From NCBI RefSeq assembly GCF_021390595.1, contig NZ_JAJEJR010000002.1, positions 124,001 to 188,000 of the forward strand: a DNA stretch of 64,000 bases. Reading direction: 5' to 3'. The notes beneath the pieces were generated by a model. The model made no database searches. It saw only the letters and a program-made list of their open reading frames with translations, and was not told where the DNA came from. Below are positions 1 to 9,613 of the stretch, in pieces. Each line of letters starts with the position of its first letter. Within the stretch, counting starts at the first letter, position 1. The stretch comes from Paraburkholderia sp. HP33-1. Lineage in GTDB: Bacteria > Pseudomonadota > Gammaproteobacteria > Burkholderiales > Burkholderiaceae. The translations under genes and the position numbers were made by a program.

Positions 1-88
1 CGAAGTGCGGCAACTGTTCGAACTCGACGACTTCGAGCCGGGGCCGGAAGTCGAGCGCTTCCGCAAGCTGGAAGTAGATGGCCGCTGA
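1..88 (+). CDS. YCII/DGPF-family protein, C-terminal end only
   Basis: Only the last 28 codons are in the window, in frame from base 2 to a TGA at 86-88. They read EVRQLFELDDF followed by GPEVERFRKL, which resembles the usual end of YCII-related (DGPF) proteins, where an EVR.(L/I)FE strand closes the fold. The gene sits 77 bases upstream of an ECF sigma factor with a long C-terminal extension. DGPF genes are the characteristic neighbours of the ECF42 sigma group, so the context supports the call. The biochemical role of DGPF proteins is not settled. The start lies outside the window. Confidence 0.6.
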   Translation, partial: EVRQLFELDDFEPGPEVERFRKLEVDGR

Positions 89-165
89 TCGCATGGCCCA
101 CCTCAGGGAGATCGTGCACATGGACCCGAACGCGCAGCCGTCGGCGGCGGGCGAAGGCTAACGCC

Positions 166-1440
166 GTGACCTTACAGGCCACTCATCGTGCGATCGACGC
201 TGTCTGGCGGATCGAATCCGCGAAGGTCATCGCCCACGTCGCCCGGATCGTGCGCGACGTGGGCCTCGCCGAGGAACTCGCGCAGGACGCGCTGGTGGCC
301 GCGCTCGAACACTGGCCGGATGCGGGCGTGCCCGACAACCCCGGAGCCTGGCTGATGACGACCGCGAAAAACCGCGCGCTCGATCGCCTGCGCCAGGAAG
401 CGCTGCATGCGCGCAAGCGCGAGGAGCTCGGCCACGATCTCGACGCGATCGAAGCGCACATGGTCCCCGATTTCGTCGATGCGCTCGATGCCGCGCGCGC
501 CGACGACATCGGCGACGATTTGCTGCGGCTCATCTTCACCGCTTGTCATCCGGTGCTGTCGACCGATGCGCGTGTCGCGCTGACGCTGCGCCTGCTCGGC
601 GGCCTGACCACGGACGAAATCGCGCGCGCGTTTTTCGTGCCGGAGCCGACCATCGCACAACGGATCGTGCGCGCGAAGCGCACGTTGTCGGCGGCGCGCG
701 TGCCGTTCGAGGTGCCGCAGGCGGACGCGCGCGCGGCGCGGCTCGCGTCGGTGCTGCAGGTGATCTATCTGATCTTCAACGAAGGTTATTCGGCGACGGC
801 CGGCGACGACTGGATGCGCCCGGCGCTATGCGAAGAGGCGCTGCGGCTCGGGCGCGTGTTGAGCGGCCTCGTAGGCGACGAAAGCGAGGTCCACGGTCTC
901 GTCGCGCTGATGGAGATCCAGGCGTCGCGCACGCACGCGCGCACCGATGCGCAGGGCCGTCCGGTGCTGCTGCTCGATCAGGATCGCAGCCGCTGGGACC
1001 CGCTGCTGATTCGCCGCGGTCTCGCTGCGTTGGACAGCGCGCATGCGCTCGGCGGCGCGAGCGGGCCGTACGCGTTGCAGGCGGCGCTCGCCGCGTGTCA
1101 TGCGCGGGCGCGCCGTGCCGAGGACACCGACTGGGCGCAGATCGTCGCGCTCTACGATGCGTTGGCGCAGGTCGCGCCGTCGCCGGTGGTCGAGTTGAAT
1201 CGCGCGGTCGCGGTGGGAATGGCGTTCGGACCGGCGGCCGGACTCGAGATCGTCGAGGCGCTCGCCGCCGATTCGGCGCTCATGAATTATCACTGGCTGC
1301 CGAGCGTGCGTGGCGATCTGCTGGTCAAGCTCGGACGAGTCGATGAAGCGCGCGCGGAGTTCGAACGCGCCGCCGCGATGACGCGCAACATGCGCGAGCG
1401 CGAGTTGCTGCTCGCGCGTGCGCGCGGGCTCGAGCACTGA
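166..1440 (+). CDS. ECF42-type RNA polymerase sigma factor with TPR-like C-terminal extension
   Basis: The product is 424 residues, about twice the length of a minimal ECF sigma factor. Region 2 spans roughly residues 10-80 (AEELAQDALVAALEHWP, then NRALDRLR) and region 4 roughly 140-175 (LTTDEIARAFFVPEPTIAQR). The remaining 240 residues are helical and TPR-like, with the family-typical YLIFNEGY segment near residue 203. This fits the ECF42/DUF6596 group, in which the C-terminal extension is needed for activity and no anti-sigma factor is encoded nearby; none is seen here. It starts with GTG at 166, downstream of a GAAGG, and probably controls the DGPF gene before it. The signal it senses is unknown. 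Confidence 0.88.
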   Translation: MTLQATHRAIDAVWRIESAKVIAHVARIVRDVGLAEELAQDALVAALEHWPDAGVPDNPGAWLMTTAKNRALDRLRQEALHARKREELGHDLDAIEAHMVPDFVDALDAARADDIGDDLLRLIFTACHPVLSTDARVALTLRLLGGLTTDEIARAFFVPEPTIAQRIVRAKRTLSAARVPFEVPQADARAARLASVLQVIYLIFNEGYSATAGDDWMRPALCEEALRLGRVLSGLVGDESEVHGLVALMEIQASRTHARTDAQGRPVLLLDQDRSRWDPLLIRRGLAALDSAHALGGASGPYALQAALAACHARARRAEDTDWAQIVALYDALAQVAPSPVVELNRAVAVGMAFGPAAGLEIVEALAADSALMNYHWLPSVRGDLLVKLGRVDEARAEFERAAAMTRNMRERELLLARARGLEH

Positions 1441-1465
1441 AGCTCGAGCATCTCTGAGCACCGCC

Positions 1466-2083
1466 TCAACGAATCAGTTGCCGCACCCCCAACGCAACGA
1501 TCAAGCCGCCGCACACGCGATCGACCCACATCTTGCCGCGCCGGTACGCCGACGCGATTCGCTCGTGCGATAACGCCAGCGCGACGAACCCATACCAGCT
1601 GCTCGCGACGACGAACACCATGCCGAGCATCGCAGCGAACGTGCCGGTGCTCACATGCGCGGGCGCCGCCGACGAAAACACCGCAGCGAAGAACGCCATC
1701 GACTTCGGATTCGCGATGTTGGTCGCGAAGCCCTGCGCGAACGCCTGTCGAAAGCCGCCCGCCGGTGCCTTGACGAGCACCGCCTGCCGCGCCGGCGACG
1801 CGTTGAAGATCAGCCGGCCGCCGAACCACAGCAGATAACACGCGCCCACGATCCTGATCACGAGTGCGAGCCACGGAAACGCGGCGAACACGATGCCGAC
1901 GCCGAGAATCGCGCAGCTTGCCCAGAACAGATTGACGAGCACGATGCCGGCGACCATCGCGAGCGCTTCGATACGCGTCGCCGAAGCGGCCTTGTGCGCG
2001 ACCGCGACGAAGTTCGGGCCAGGACTCACAACGCCCGCGATATACACGGAAAACACGCCGACCACGGCGGACCCATCGATCAC
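1466..2083 (-). CDS. LysE/RhtB family amino acid exporter
   Basis: The product is 205 residues with the six-helix pattern of the LysE/RhtB superfamily. The N-terminal SPGPNF motif around residues 20-25 and the internal FATNIANPKSMAFF segment are diagnostic of this group. Members export amino acids or their derivatives across the inner membrane. The start is GTG at 2083, preceded by GGGAG seven bases upstream. It runs opposite to the sigma factor gene, with only 25 bases between their stops. No cognate Lrp/LysR regulator is adjacent, so the substrate cannot be inferred. Confidence 0.88.
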   Translation of the reverse strand: MIDGSAVVGVFSVYIAGVVSPGPNFVAVAHKAASATRIEALAMVAGIVLVNLFWASCAILGVGIVFAAFPWLALVIRIVGACYLLWFGGRLIFNASPARQAVLVKAPAGGFRQAFAQGFATNIANPKSMAFFAAVFSSAAPAHVSTGTFAAMLGMVFVVASSWYGFVALALSHERIASAYRRGKMWVDRVCGGLIVALGVRQLIR

Positions 2084-2135
2084 GACACACTCCCTATTGA
2101 AACGCTTTTGGCGAAATCCAACGCAAACACCGCGC

Positions 2136-2723
2136 TCATAGCCCGAAAAACGCCGCGCCCGCGGTCAGGATGCCCGCTGCCGCGACGCCATACGACAGAT
2201 TGCGCAGCCAGTTCTTCCGCGTGAGCAGTGTGATCGCGCACAGCGCAATCGCGACCTGGATCAGCAGCGTCGCCTGGGCCCAGCGATGATGGCCGTGCAG
2301 CAGCGCTTCGCTGCGCGTGTCGGCGGCAACGACCTGTTTTTCGATCGCTTCGGCGTTCGCGCGGATCGGCTCCTTCTGCTGCTTGTATTTCTCTACGTCG
2401 GCGACGAATTTAGCGTGCGCGTCGCTAGTGGGTGCCGACAGCGCCGCGCCGAGTTCGGCGAGGTTTTCCTTCTCGCCCTTCGCCTGATAGTAGCTCCACT
2501 GGTTCGATGCTTCGGTCTTCTTGATGGCGGCTTCGTTCTTGTAGAACAGCGCGAGGTTTTCGGCGTTGCCGCTCTGGTACGCGCACAGTGCGCCGATCGT
2601 CGCGAGGATCGCGGTCATCACGGCCATGCGGCTCGCGAACGGATCGGCGTCATGATGCGCGGCCTGGCCGGCGTGTTCGACCGCATGATCGTGCGGCCCA
2701 TGCACTTCATATTCTTCAGACAT
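2136..2723 (-). CDS. DUF4337 domain membrane protein
   Basis: The product is 195 residues. After an acidic, histidine-rich N-terminus (EEYEVHGPHDHAVEHAGQAAHHD) comes a first membrane segment (MAVMTAILATIGALCAY), an alpha-helical periplasmic or cytoplasmic stretch with many Lys and Glu residues, and two further membrane segments at the C-terminus. This is the DUF4337 arrangement; the function of the family is unknown. I placed the start at the ATG at 2723 because GGAG lies eight bases upstream. The frame also allows a TTG at 2735, but that would sit on top of the ribosome binding site. Confidence 0.75.
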   Translation of the reverse strand: MSEEYEVHGPHDHAVEHAGQAAHHDADPFASRMAVMTAILATIGALCAYQSGNAENLALFYKNEAAIKKTEASNQWSYYQAKGEKENLAELGAALSAPTSDAHAKFVADVEKYKQQKEPIRANAEAIEKQVVAADTRSEALLHGHHRWAQATLLIQVAIALCAITLLTRKNWLRNLSYGVAAAGILTAGAAFFGL

Positions 2724-2815
2724 CTGATTCTCCAAGGCAATGCTTTCGTCGTTATCACCGGACGGTGCGAGCGCCCGGCGGCCTCAATCTTAGCGTGTCG
2801 CGCGCGAGACGGACG

Positions 2816-3784
2816 TTATTGCATGCGGATCACGACGCGTCCGCGCGTGCCGGCGGCGACCGCCTCGTAGGCTTCGCGTGCGCTGGCGAGCGCAAACTCC
2901 TGCGCGATCGCCGGGCCGCTCAGCTTGCCGTTGTCGAAGCCCTCGACGAGCGCCGTCAGCAGCGGTGCCGATTCCGCGACGCCGAGCTTCGCGCTATCGA
3001 CGCCGAGCAATTGCGTCTCGTTGTGATAGAAATCGATCAGATCGAACTCTACTCGGCGCTTACCGGTCCCGCTGATTTCGAGCACGCGGCCGCGCCGTTT
3101 CACAAGGCTCAGCGCGGTTTCGAACGCCACGCCGCCGACCGTGTCGTAGACGACTTGCGCGCCCGCGCCGCTGGTCAGTTCGCGCACACGTTCGGCCGCG
3201 TGTTCGTCGAACGGCACGTAGGCGTCGATCAGGCGGCCCGCGGGCGTGGCCGGATCGAGCGGCCGGCGGTCGACCGCGATCACGCGCGCGCCGCGCGCTT
3301 TCGCGATCTGCACGACCGCGCCGCCGACACCGCCGCCCGCGCCAAGCACGGCAATGGTCTCGGCGGCCTGCAACTGCGCGTATTCGACCGTGCCGAGCCA
3401 CGCGACCACGAAGTTCACGCCGATCGCCGCCGCCTCGGCGTGGCTCAACGCGACCGGCTTGCGCGACAGCGCCGCGATCGGGATCTGAATGTATTCGGCG
3501 TGCGTGCCGTCGCGCGTGAAGCCGATATCGCCGCCGGTGCCCCACACCTCGGCGTCGAGCCACGCGGCCGGCCCGTCCACCACCACGCCGCTGAAGTCGC
3601 GCCCCGGCGTGCGCGGCAGCACCGTGTGTTCGAAATGGCCGGATACGTTCTTCACGTCGCTCGGATTGACCGAGGCCGCCATGATCCGCACGACCGCATG
3701 GTCGGCGTCGGCCTGCGGCGTCGGCAGATCGACGTATTCGAGCACGTCGGGGCTGCCAAAGGATTTGAACTGGATCGCTTTCAT
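2816..3784 (-). CDS. NADP-dependent oxidoreductase of the quinone oxidoreductase (MDR) family
   Basis: The product is 322 residues with the GroES-like N-terminal fold and a Rossmann domain of the medium-chain reductase superfamily. The dinucleotide loop AVLGAGGGVGGAVVQIAKARGA lies near residues 145-165, and no zinc-binding cysteines are present, so it belongs to the zinc-independent quinone/zeta-crystallin branch. It likely reduces quinones or reactive enals with NADPH. The ATG at 3784 gives the family-typical MKAIQFKSFG start and has a GGAG 9 bases upstream; a longer frame to 3832 lacks support. It stands alone between DUF4337 and the RND permease. Confidence 0.85.
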   Translation of the reverse strand: MKAIQFKSFGSPDVLEYVDLPTPQADADHAVVRIMAASVNPSDVKNVSGHFEHTVLPRTPGRDFSGVVVDGPAAWLDAEVWGTGGDIGFTRDGTHAEYIQIPIAALSRKPVALSHAEAAAIGVNFVVAWLGTVEYAQLQAAETIAVLGAGGGVGGAVVQIAKARGARVIAVDRRPLDPATPAGRLIDAYVPFDEHAAERVRELTSGAGAQVVYDTVGGVAFETALSLVKRRGRVLEISGTGKRRVEFDLIDFYHNETQLLGVDSAKLGVAESAPLLTALVEGFDNGKLSGPAIAQEFALASAREAYEAVAAGTRGRVVIRMQ

Positions 3785-3843
3785 CGTGCTTCGCTCCGAT
3801 GGGTCTTGCGCCGCGTTACGCGGCGATTGCACGCAACCAGGCC

Positions 3844-6800
3844 TTAGCCCGCCTGTCCCGCCTCGTCCGCCTTCGGCGCCTGAGCATGCCGCTGATGATC
3901 GGCGGCCAGAAACATATACATCGCCGGCACGACGAACAACGTGAACAGCGTGCCGATCGACATCCCCGTGAAGATCACGAGCCCCATCGCGTTGCGGCCC
4001 GCGGCGCCTGCGCCCGACGCGATCACGAGCGGCACCACGCCGAGCACCATCGCCGCGGTCGTCATCAGGATCGGGCGCAGCCGTACCCCCGCGGCTTCCT
4101 CGACCGCTGCGCGCTTCGCGCGGCCCGCTCGCTGCAATTCGTTGGCGAACTGCACGATCAGGATGCCGTGCTTGCTGACGAGCCCCATCAGCGTAACGAG
4201 GCCGACCTGCGTGTAGATGTTCAGCGTCGTCAGGCCGATGTTGATGAAGATCAGCGCGCCGAACAGCGCCATCGGCACCGAGATCAGGATCACGATCGGA
4301 TCGCGGAAGCTCTCGAATTGCGCCGCGAGCGCGAGGAACACGATGATCGTCGCGAGCATCAGCGTGATGACGAAGCCGCCCGACTCCTGCACGAACTGGC
4401 GCGACTCGCCCGAGTAATCGGCCGAATAGCCGGCCGGCGCGACCTGCGCGGTCGCCTGGCGCAGAAAATCGAGCACCTGGCCTTGCGACACGCCCGGAAC
4501 GATCACGCCGGAGATCGTCGCCGAGTTCAACTGCTGGAAGTGATTGATCGATTCGGGCACGACGCTGCGCTTCAGATGCGCGACCGTCGACGCCGGAATC
4601 ACGCTGCCGTCCGGCGTGCGCAGATAGTAGTCGAGCACCTGTGACGGATTGAGCCGGTCGGTCTGCAACACCTGCGGAATCACCTTGTACGAACGCCCGG
4701 CAATCGAAAAGTAGTTGACGTAGCCGCCGCCCAGCGCCGAACCGAGCGCCTGGCCGACGTCGCTTTGCGACAGTCCGAGCGAGGCCACCTTGTCGCGGTC
4801 GACGACGAGCACCGCTTCCGGCTTGTCGATCTTCAGGTCGCTATCGACGAAAAAGAACATGCCGCTCTCGCGCGCTTTTTCCAGCACCGCCTGCGACACC
4901 TCGTTGAGGTTTTCAAACGGCTCTGTCGTGCTGATCACGAATTGCACCGGTAGGCCCTGCGATCCGGGCAGGGGCGGAAACTGGAACGCCGCGACGCGCG
5001 CGCCCGCGATCTGATTCCACTTCTGCTGCAACTCCTGCTGCAGCACGGTCGCGTTCTTGCCACGCTGATCCCAGGTCTTGAACAGCACGCCGCCGATGCC
5101 CTGGTTGACAGTCGGCGAGCCCGTGAGCTGGAACATCTGCGCGTATTCGGGCAGCGTCTTCGACGCGTCGAACACCTGATCCGCGTAGGTCTGCATCTGC
5201 TGGATCGTCGCGTTCGGCGGCCCGATGACCTGCGAGAGCACGACGCCCTGGTCTTCCTGCGGCGCGAGTTCCGACTTCGAGGTCATGAACAGATACACCG
5301 TGCCGCACAGCAACAGCGCGCCCATGATCACGAACACGGGCCAGGTATCGAGCGTCGAGTGCAACAGGCGGCCGTAGCCGCGATGCACGCGCTCGAACTG
5401 GCGGTCGACGAAACGCGTGAAGCGCCCCGACTCCTGCTCGGCGCGGAAGAAGCGCGAGCACATCATCGGCGACAACGTGAGCGCGATCACGCCCGACACC
5501 GTCACCGCGCCCGCAAGCGTGAACGCGAACTCGGTGAAGAGCGCGCCCGTCAGCCCGCCCTGGAAGCCGATCGGCGCGTATACGGCGATCAGCACGACGG
5601 TCATTGCGAGGATCGGCCCGCCGAGTTCGCGCGCGGCGATCAACGCGGCGTCGAACGGCGCCCTGCCTTCCTGCTTCATATGACGGTCGACGTTTTCGAC
5701 GACGATGATCGCGTCGTCCACGACGAGCCCGATCGCGAGCACGAGCGCTAGCAGCGTCAGCAGATTGATCGAATAACCGAGCACCTGCATTACGAAGAAC
5801 GTGCCGATCAGCGACAGCGGCATCGCGATCAACGGCACGATCACCGCGCGGAAGCTGCCGAGAAACAGGAAGATCACGATGGAGACGATCACGAGCGCTT
5901 CGACGAGCGTCTTGATCACTTCCCTGATCGCGGTGTTGACGAAGTCGGTCGCGTCATAAACGATGTCCCCCGTCATGCCGGTCGGAAACTGCTTCTGCAG
6001 ATCGGGAAACACGGTTTTCACGCGCTTCGCCACGTCGAGAATGTTCGCGTCCGGCGCGACCTTAATGCCGATGAACACTGACCGCTTGCCGCTGAACGCG
6101 ACGTTGAAGTCGTAGCTGTCGGCGCCGAGCACGACGTTCGCGACATCTTCGAGACGCACGATCGAGCCGTTCCTCTGCTTGACGACGAGTTGCTTGAAGT
6201 CGTCGACGGTATGCAGGTCCGTGCCCGCATCCAGGTCGACGCTGACCATTTGCCCCTTCGTCGTGCCGAGCGTCGCGAGATAGTTGTTGTTGCCAAGTGC
6301 GGTGAACACGTCGCTCGCGCTGACGCCATGCGCGGCGAGCCGCGCCGAATCGAGCCACGCGCGCATGGCGAACTGGCGGCCGCCGAGCACTTCGGCGGTC
6401 TGCACACCCTGGATCGAATCGAGCTTTGGCTTGACCACACGCAGCAGGTAATCGGTGACGTTGTTGCTCGGCAGCACGCTGCTGTAGAAGCCCATGTACA
6501 TCGCGTCGGTGGTCTGCCCGGTCTGTACCGTGAGCACCGGCTGCTGCGCCTGCGGCGGCAACTGGTTGCGCACCGAGCTGATCTGCGTGTTGACCTCGGT
6601 CAGCGCGCGGTTCGCGTCGTAGTTCAGGCGCAGCGTCGCGACGATCGTCGAGACGCCCGTGACGCTCGTCGATGACATGTAGTCGATGCCCTGCGCCTGC
6701 GCGATCGCCGCTTCGAGCGGCTGCGTGATGAAGCCGGCGATCGTGTCCGGGTTCGCGCCATAGTAGGCCGTCGTGATCGTGACGACCGCGTTCTCGGTCT

Positions 6801-6912
6801 GCGGATACTGGCTGACCTTGAGCACCGCGAGCGCGCGCAGCCCAAGCACGAGGATCAGCAGGCTCACGACCGAAGCGAGTACCGGCCGGCGGATGAAGAT
6901 GTCCGTGAACAT
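3844..6912 (-). CDS. RND multidrug efflux permease (HAE1 family)
   Basis: The product is 1022 residues, the normal size for an AcrB/MexB-type proton-driven pump. It starts MFTDIFIRRPVLASVV, typical of HAE1 permeases. The proton-relay aspartate pair is visible at D399-D400 in GLVVDDAIIVVENV, and the conserved lysine of TM10 is in GLVSKHGILIVQF. Two large periplasmic loops follow TM1 and TM7 as expected. It is the last gene of a three-gene operon, 16 bases after the adaptor. It would export amphiphilic drugs from the inner leaflet and periplasm through the outer membrane channel. The substrate range, and which named Burkholderia pump it matches, cannot be decided from sequence alone. Confidence 0.95.
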   Translation of the reverse strand: MFTDIFIRRPVLASVVSLLILVLGLRALAVLKVSQYPQTENAVVTITTAYYGANPDTIAGFITQPLEAAIAQAQGIDYMSSTSVTGVSTIVATLRLNYDANRALTEVNTQISSVRNQLPPQAQQPVLTVQTGQTTDAMYMGFYSSVLPSNNVTDYLLRVVKPKLDSIQGVQTAEVLGGRQFAMRAWLDSARLAAHGVSASDVFTALGNNNYLATLGTTKGQMVSVDLDAGTDLHTVDDFKQLVVKQRNGSIVRLEDVANVVLGADSYDFNVAFSGKRSVFIGIKVAPDANILDVAKRVKTVFPDLQKQFPTGMTGDIVYDATDFVNTAIREVIKTLVEALVIVSIVIFLFLGSFRAVIVPLIAMPLSLIGTFFVMQVLGYSINLLTLLALVLAIGLVVDDAIIVVENVDRHMKQEGRAPFDAALIAARELGGPILAMTVVLIAVYAPIGFQGGLTGALFTEFAFTLAGAVTVSGVIALTLSPMMCSRFFRAEQESGRFTRFVDRQFERVHRGYGRLLHSTLDTWPVFVIMGALLLCGTVYLFMTSKSELAPQEDQGVVLSQVIGPPNATIQQMQTYADQVFDASKTLPEYAQMFQLTGSPTVNQGIGGVLFKTWDQRGKNATVLQQELQQKWNQIAGARVAAFQFPPLPGSQGLPVQFVISTTEPFENLNEVSQAVLEKARESGMFFFVDSDLKIDKPEAVLVVDRDKVASLGLSQSDVGQALGSALGGGYVNYFSIAGRSYKVIPQVLQTDRLNPSQVLDYYLRTPDGSVIPASTVAHLKRSVVPESINHFQQLNSATISGVIVPGVSQGQVLDFLRQATAQVAPAGYSADYSGESRQFVQESGGFVITLMLATIIVFLALAAQFESFRDPIVILISVPMALFGALIFINIGLTTLNIYTQVGLVTLMGLVSKHGILIVQFANELQRAGRAKRAAVEEAAGVRLRPILMTTAAMVLGVVPLVIASGAGAAGRNAMGLVIFTGMSIGTLFTLFVVPAMYMFLAADHQRHAQAPKADEAGQAG

Positions 6913-6928
6913 GATCGGGCGGCCTCGC

Positions 6929-8080
6929 TTACTGTTCCTGTGGCGCCGGATTCGGACTGTCCGACGGCTGGACGCGGTTATCGATGATGAGCGGCGTGCC
7001 GTTCTTCAGCTTGATCTGGCCGCTCGTCACGACCTGCGCACCGTCGCCGACGCCCTTGAGAATCGCCACCTGGTCGCCGCGCGTCGGACCCGGCGTCACG
7101 AACACCTGTTGCGCGACGGGCAGCGTCTTGCCCTGCGCGTTGGGCTGCGTGCCGGGCGTCACGATGAACACGGTCGCGCCGTACGGGTTGTAGGTGATCG
7201 CCGTTTGCGGCAGCGTCAGGTAGCGTGCCGCGGCGCCCGAGTCGATCTTCACGTTCGCGTACATGCCCGGCAGCAGCTTGCGCTCGCGATTGTCGACGCT
7301 CGCTTCGATCTGCACGTTGCGCGTCGCGCTATCGACTTTCGGGCTTACCGACTGGATCTTGCCGGTGAAGGTTTGTCCGCTGTACGCGTTGGTATCGACG
7401 CTGACGCTCGCGCCGATCGCGAGCTGACCGAGCTGCTGTTGCGGCACCGAGAAGTCGGCGTAGATCGGATCGATCGCTTGCAGCGTGACGATCGCATCGC
7501 CCGGATTCAGGTATTGCCCCGGATTGATCGTCGTGATGCCGAGGCGCCCCGCGAACGGCGCACGAATGGTCTTCTTGTCGACGAGCGCCTGCTGTTGCGC
7601 GACCTGCGCCTTTTTGCCCTTGAGGTCGGCAGCGTCCGCGTCGAGCTGCGCCTTCGCGATCGCCTTGATGTCGTACTGCGCGCGGTCGCGCTCGTAGACC
7701 GTCTGCGCGAGTTCGGCCGCGGCCTGCAGCGATTGCAGCAGCGCAACGTCGCTGTCGGCATTGAGCCGCACGAGGATCTGCCCGGCTTTCGCTTCCTGCC
7801 CCGACACGAACGCGACCTCGCGCACGAGGCCCGCGACTTCGGTCGTCACGTCGACGCCGCGCACCGCGCGCAGGCTGCCGACTGCCGCGAGCTGCGGCTG
7901 CCACGACTGATAGTGGACCACCACCGCCGAGACCGTCGCGGGCGGCGCGGTGTTGGCCGCCATGAACTTCGCGAACATGTGCGCGCGGAACAGGTTGAAG
8001 CCGACCAGCAAGGCGAGCAGCAGGCCGACGCTGATCAGCATGATCACCATCCGCTTTGTCATCGGTTTTCGTTCGGTCAT
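6929..8080 (-). CDS. RND efflux periplasmic adaptor (membrane fusion protein)
   Basis: The product is 383 residues. A single N-terminal membrane anchor (residues 10-32, MVIMLISVGLLLALLVGFNLF) is followed by a lipoyl-like segment (residues 75-110), a helical hairpin rich in Ala/Gln, the second lipoyl half (TIRAPFAGRLGITTINPG) and the beta-barrel with VDSATRNVQIEA. This is the HlyD/AcrA order. The adaptor joins the permease to the outer membrane channel. The ATG at 8080 has AGGA eight bases upstream. There is no lipobox, so it is anchored by a transmembrane helix rather than by lipid. Confidence 0.93.
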   Translation of the reverse strand: MTERKPMTKRMVIMLISVGLLLALLVGFNLFRAHMFAKFMAANTAPPATVSAVVVHYQSWQPQLAAVGSLRAVRGVDVTTEVAGLVREVAFVSGQEAKAGQILVRLNADSDVALLQSLQAAAELAQTVYERDRAQYDIKAIAKAQLDADAADLKGKKAQVAQQQALVDKKTIRAPFAGRLGITTINPGQYLNPGDAIVTLQAIDPIYADFSVPQQQLGQLAIGASVSVDTNAYSGQTFTGKIQSVSPKVDSATRNVQIEASVDNRERKLLPGMYANVKIDSGAAARYLTLPQTAITYNPYGATVFIVTPGTQPNAQGKTLPVAQQVFVTPGPTRGDQVAILKGVGDGAQVVTSGQIKLKNGTPLIIDNRVQPSDSPNPAPQEQ

Positions 8081-8110
8081 CGTGACGTCCTTGCTCGGCG
8101 TGGGGCGCGG

Positions 8111-9613
8111 TCAATGCGGCGCAGCGGCGGACTCGGGCACGGCGGCATTCCACCAGCCGCCGCCGAGCGCCTGGAACAGGGCCGCCGTATCGGCGTAGCG
8201 CGCTGCCTGCGCCTGCGCGAGACTCACCACCGTTTGCTGATACTGGCGTTGGGCATCGAGCAGCGCGAGGTAACTCACGCCGCCGACGCGATACTGCCCG
8301 CGCGTCAGTTCGAGCGAATCGCTCGCGGCGCGCGACGCGTCGGTCTGCGCCCTGAGGCCGGTCGCGTCGTGTTCGAGCGCACGCAGCGTGTCCGCGACGT
8401 TCTGGAATGCGAGCAGCACGGTCTCGCGGTATTGCGCGTCGGCCTGCTCGTAGGCAGCCTCGGCCGCGCGCTTTTGCGCGCTCAGCTGGCCGCCGTGAAA
8501 GACCGGCTGCAGCAGGCCCGCGCCGATGCTCCAGATCGTGCTGCCCGCCCTGAGCACCTCGGCGGGCGTCAACGCCTCGGCGCCGTAGCTTGCGGACAGC
8601 GTGATCTGCGGATACATCGCTGCGGTCGCGACGCCGACCTGCGCGCTCGCCTGATGCAGCGTGGCGTCGGCGGCGAGGATATCGGGGCGCTGGCGTACCA
8701 GCGACGACGGCAGGCTCACGGGCAGCGTGTCGGGCAGCGAGAACATGTCGAGCGTGAAGTCGGGCACCGTGGTGTCGCTAGGCAGCTTGCCGGCCAGCAC
8801 CGCAAGCTGATGACGTGCCTGATCGAGCTGCTGGTGCAGCGGCGGCAGCGTCGCGCGGGTCTGCGCGAGCAGCGTTTCCTGCGCGAGGACGGCCGCGCGG
8901 CTCACGCCGCCGAGTCCGAACTGCTGGTCGAGCACGCTCAGTTGCTGTTCTTCCTCGGCGGCGATCCGCTCGGTCGCGTCGATCTGCGCGCGCACCGACG
9001 CCTCCTTGACGGCGGCGGTCACGATGTTTGCCGATATGGCGAGATAGGCGGCCTGCAACTGGAAGCGCTGATAGTCGATCTGCGCGTGTAGCGCTTCGAG
9101 TTCGCGCCGCGCGCCGCCGAACACGTCGAGCTTGTACGAGACGTTGACCGACGCGTTGTAGAGATTGAATTCCTCGATGAGGCCGGGCTGGCCGAACGCG
9201 ATGCCGTTCACTTTTTCGCGCGTGGCGCTCAGTTGCGCGTCGACGCTCGGCAGCAAGGTGCCGCCCGCCTGCGCGCTGAAATTTTCGCGGGCTTGTCGCA
9301 ATGCGGCCTGCGCCGAGGCCATGTTGGGACTGTTGGCGATGGCCTCGCGGATCAGCGTGTCGAGCGGCTCGCAATGAAAGAGCGTCCACCACGCGGCGGG
9401 GATGTCCTGGGCCGGGGCGAAACGCTGCGGCAGACCGGCGGGACCGGGCGCGGAGGCGGTCTGCTCGGGCAGCGGCGTGGCGGTGAAGGTGTTGGTGGCC
9501 GGCGCGGGCGGCGAGTGGTAGTCGGGGCCGACCATGCAGCCGGTCAGCGCGACGCAGCCCCACAGTGCAATGTAGAGGCGTTGCCAGACAATACGCTGAC
9601 TCACGTCGATCAT
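8111..9613 (-). CDS. RND efflux outer membrane lipoprotein, NodT family
   Basis: The product is 500 residues, the usual length of OprM/NodT channels. The signal peptide ends in ALTGC, placing the lipid-modified cysteine at residue 26, and the mature start CMVGPDYHSPPAP is family-typical. Two copies of the outer-membrane efflux repeat are present, with the characteristic R.DI.AA (RQRPDILAADATLHQA) and a similar helix-rich second half. It is the first gene of the operon, so the order is channel-adaptor-permease rather than the more common adaptor-permease-channel. AGG lies seven bases before the ATG at 9613. No TetR, LysR or MarR regulator is adjacent. Confidence 0.93.
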   Translation of the reverse strand: MIDVSQRIVWQRLYIALWGCVALTGCMVGPDYHSPPAPATNTFTATPLPEQTASAPGPAGLPQRFAPAQDIPAAWWTLFHCEPLDTLIREAIANSPNMASAQAALRQARENFSAQAGGTLLPSVDAQLSATREKVNGIAFGQPGLIEEFNLYNASVNVSYKLDVFGGARRELEALHAQIDYQRFQLQAAYLAISANIVTAAVKEASVRAQIDATERIAAEEEQQLSVLDQQFGLGGVSRAAVLAQETLLAQTRATLPPLHQQLDQARHQLAVLAGKLPSDTTVPDFTLDMFSLPDTLPVSLPSSLVRQRPDILAADATLHQASAQVGVATAAMYPQITLSASYGAEALTPAEVLRAGSTIWSIGAGLLQPVFHGGQLSAQKRAAEAAYEQADAQYRETVLLAFQNVADTLRALEHDATGLRAQTDASRAASDSLELTRGQYRVGGVSYLALLDAQRQYQQTVVSLAQAQAARYADTAALFQALGGGWWNAAVPESAAAPH

